DNA of 64,000 nt from Diogma glabrata (Eukaryota > Arthropoda > Insecta > Diptera > Cylindrotomidae). The first letter of the stretch is position 1. The number at the start of each line of letters is the position of its first letter. The position numbers and the translations under genes are program-made. Below, piece by piece: positions 60,336-64,000 of this stretch. The DNA is taken from contig OY856187.1 in assembly GCA_963693315.1 (NCBI GenBank), positions 77,135,394-77,199,393 on the forward strand, written 5' to 3'. Below the pieces are notes generated by a model. The model made no database searches. It was not told where the DNA came from and saw only the letters and a program-made list of their open reading frames with translations.

Positions 60336-60539
60336 TTGAATGTGGTGAATTTGAATGTGATTCCAGGTAACTTTGATTCATATGTTTGTGGTGCTTTGGA
60401 TATGAATTGTCGTTTTTGTCATGCCAAACATTTTGCAAGAGAAGTTACTTCATGTAATAATGAAGCGTTTTCTTTGTGTTGCCATAAAGGAAAAGTCAAT
60501 TTACCTCTTCTTTCTGAAAAGCTGATGTATCAATGGTAA
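60336..60539 (+). pseudogene. Helitron/Helentron Rep-helicase N-terminal cysteine-rich fragment
   Basis: Residues 20-58 of the frame read ALDMNCRFCHAKHFARE, then FSLCCHKGKVNLPLL. Animal Helitron proteins (often labelled PIF1-like helicases) have just before the Rep region a segment of the form MNxxCxxCxAxxFxxE...CCxxGKVxLPxL, which matches well (Cys25, Cys28, Cys48, Cys49). The rest of the protein, with Rep and helicase, is absent downstream. It shows that autonomous Helitron-type elements once existed in this genome and could have moved E1/E2-type elements. Confidence 0.65.
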
Positions 60540-62232
<1,693 letters not shown>

Positions 62233-62439
62233 GTTGCACCCGCGATATAAAAGAAATGAAAGTTTGGTTTTCTTGAAGAAATAAATTGGTAATTTTTTTG
62301 AAACTTTGTAGAAGTAACAAGAAATAAAAAGAAAACTTGATTCAGTCGCAATAGATGGTATGTTGTCATTTTAATTAAAATTAACGTTGACTAAAATGAG
62401 TTGCACCCGCGATCAAAACATTAGAATCGCGGGTGAAAC
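62233..62439. promoter_or_regulatory. Three copies of GC-rich 14-mer upstream of a transposase-like gene
   Basis: GTTGCACCCGCGAT occurs exactly at 62233-62246 and 62400-62413. Its inverse with one mismatch (ATCGCGGGTGAAAC) lies at 62426-62439. The last two face each other across 12 bp. Such GC-rich words stand out strongly here. Repeated oriented motifs close to a transposase gene are typical of subterminal transposase-binding sites; the role is inference. Confidence 0.55.
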
Positions 62440-62608
62440 AGTTATGACTCTTACGATTACATTGTTATTTGTCATATATTTTTCATTTATTAAGTTTTTG
62501 ATAACTTGATATCTTATTTATAATTACTGATTCCTATTTAATAAGAGTTTATTGTTGATTTTTTATTTTTTTTTGTGTAAATAGTTTTGTATAAATAGAT
62601 CAAATGAA

Positions 62609-63972
62609 ATGGCAGAACAACAGCAAAAGGAGACTGCTTCTCAAAAATATAGACGAAAACTAAAGGAAAATCCTATCCGTCGAGAAAGGGCTCGTGATTT
62701 GGTAGAGAAGTTATGAAAAAAAATATGGAAGAAAATGAAGAGTTAAAAATGCTGGCTAGAATGCGTTCAAAAGAAAGAATGCAGGGCGATATCGATATAA
62801 TCGATATAAAATATCGATACATCCATATATCCAAATCGATATATCGATAAAATTGATATATCGATTTCATCGATATGTTTTTGATATCGATATTTTCGAT
62901 TTTTTTTTAAACACACCGAGAGCTACTAAATCAGGTATCGTGTAATATCGATAATGAAAATTGTATGTCAAATGATTGCAATGTATGCAAAAATTCCAAT
63001 AGTTGGAATACTACCCTAGATTCTAATCCAAATATTGAATCTAAGGTCTGGATTTTGGAGAATCAGAGACCAAAACAGATCGTAGTGAACAAACCGTTTA
63101 AGGAAGCGTTAAATGAACTACGTGAGAACACTACGAAATTTAAGTTGCATTTTTTAGTTAAAAATGTCCAGTCCGAGTGTTTTCAAAGTGCAAAAGAAAA
63201 CTTGACCAGCGAGGAAGCCATCGTACAAATTGACTTTGCTGAAAACTGTGGATTAGTTAGTCACGACGAAATACAATCAGCTCATTGGTGTCATGGGTAT
63301 GTGTCACGTGCTGTATTTGGACAACTGACGAACTTCACTCAGTGGTCATATTAAGCGATGAACAAAGCCACAGTAAAATATACAGTTCATGTTTTCCTGC
63401 AGAAAATTTTTCAGTACATTCAGTCAATAAATGATAATATAAAATCTATACGTATCTTCAGCGACAATTGTGCCGCTCAGTTCAAGAACCGATATGTAAT
63501 TGAGAGTATGAATACTCTTAAAGCAGAACACGGATTTACTCACCTTGAATGGAATTTTTTTGTTGCTTCACATGGCAAAGGTGCCGTCGATGGACTCGGA
63601 GGAAGTGTGAAAAGATCAGTGTGGACTGCTGTTAAAGCTCGGAAAGCAATTGTTAACACCGCTGAAGAATTTTATGATCTGGCTCGTCGCCTTTCTCAAA
63701 AATTTCTTTTATATTTGTATCCCAAAAAACAAATTGAAGAAGGAAAAACCATGTTAGATGATAGGTGGAAAGGACTAAAAAATATACCAGTCATTCAATC
63801 AAAACATTTTTTTCAATTTGAGGAGGGTAAGAGCATTTGTGTAGCACGAACGTCGAAGTCTAATTTGAAAAGCAAATTAGTTTTGACAAGAGCTACTAAA
63901 AAAAACGTCGAAAATTTACAAAAAAAATTACGCGTTTCTGATGTTCACAGCGATTCTGAAGATGAACCTTAA
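62609..63972 (+). pseudogene. Frameshifted RNase-H-fold (DDE-type) transposase-like gene of unclassified family
   Basis: The N-terminus (62609) reads MAEQQQKETASQKYRRKLKE, a basic stretch, then shifts frame at 62713 to MKKNMEENEELKMLARMRSK. An ATCGAT-rich insertion (62784-62900) follows. The body resumes about 62916 with a Cys cluster (SCNIDNENCMSNDCNVCK), then KPFKEALNELRE, IVQIDFAENC, EIQSAHWCHG, SIRIFSDNCAAQFKNR, LEWNFFVASHGKGAVDG and an acidic C-terminus DSEDEP. IDFAEN, FSDNCAAQFKN and HGKGAVDG are conserved in a widespread animal family of repetitive, transposon-like proteins; the two Asp residues suit a DDE/RNase-H fold, the third acidic residue is uncertain. Two compensating shifts lie near 63311 and 63377: between them the true frame reads CIWTTDELHSVVILSDEQSH, and the apparent TAA at 63352 is out of that frame. 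Inactive as read, but little decayed. Confidence 0.72.
62784..62900. repeat. ATCGATAT-rich simple repeat insertion
   Basis: About 117 bp made of overlapping ATCGAT words, with at least four exact TATCGATA palindromes. It interrupts the transposase-like gene between its basic N-terminus and its cysteine cluster. TATCGATA is the DREF-binding element of Drosophila promoters; here it more likely reflects a mobile or slippage-born repeat. Confidence 0.8.
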
Positions 63973-64000
63973 GGCTCATAAATCGCTGGCTGTTCCAAAA

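Overview
This window reads as insect nuclear DNA. It is strongly AT-rich and gene-poor, packed with decayed transposable elements, minisatellite arrays and very long (TA)n tracts. The one convincing host gene is a small secreted serine protease of insect chymotrypsin style with a 54-bp intron. The order cannot be fixed from sequence alone; a dipteran or a beetle would both fit.

Layout. 0-1.4 kb: the protease gene. 2.1-9.7 kb: two copies (E1, E2) of one non-autonomous element whose interior is a ~288-bp satellite array; they share the same 5' block, 3' block, subterminal inverted repeats and 3' hairpin, an architecture like non-autonomous Helentron/Helitron elements. E1 contains a 200-N assembly gap and E2 a LINE scrap. 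10.7-12.0 kb: a long fold-back repeat. 12.0-18.5 kb: three copies of a second repeat family (Q), again with subterminal inverted repeats and internal short-period arrays; the third copy is split by a 1.27-kb terminal-inverted-repeat element. 22.35-23.43 kb: an internally deleted hAT transposon with an exact 8-bp target duplication. 25.9-29.5 kb: a mariner scrap, then a degenerate LINE (endonuclease plus reverse transcriptase), abutting an inverted Q copy (29.65-31.14 kb) and a 771-bp TA-flanked MITE (31.35-32.12 kb).

32-50 kb is mostly unassigned AT-rich sequence. It holds a decayed, GC-richer coding-like patch at 36.3-37.2 kb, small tandem repeats and short dispersed repeats. 50.5-53.7 kb is a nest: mariner relic, a 1.48-kb TIR element carrying a 201-bp MITE, and a second LINE relic beside it. 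54.5-59.6 kb holds (TA)n, twin TAATTA-centred palindromes, and two identical 569-bp direct repeats 3.7 kb apart that bracket a triple-nested fold-back. 59.8-64 kb holds a polypyrimidine tract, a Helitron N-terminal scrap, a ~549-bp (TA)n tract and a near-complete but frameshifted RNase-H-fold transposase-like gene, preceded by three copies of a GC-rich 14-mer that could be transposase-binding sites.

How it works together: apart from the protease, nothing here looks like a pathway. The window is a layered transposon graveyard. The strongest candidates for something under-described are the two array-carrying element families, the unclassified transposase with its subterminal 14-mers, and the 569-bp duplication around nested palindromes.
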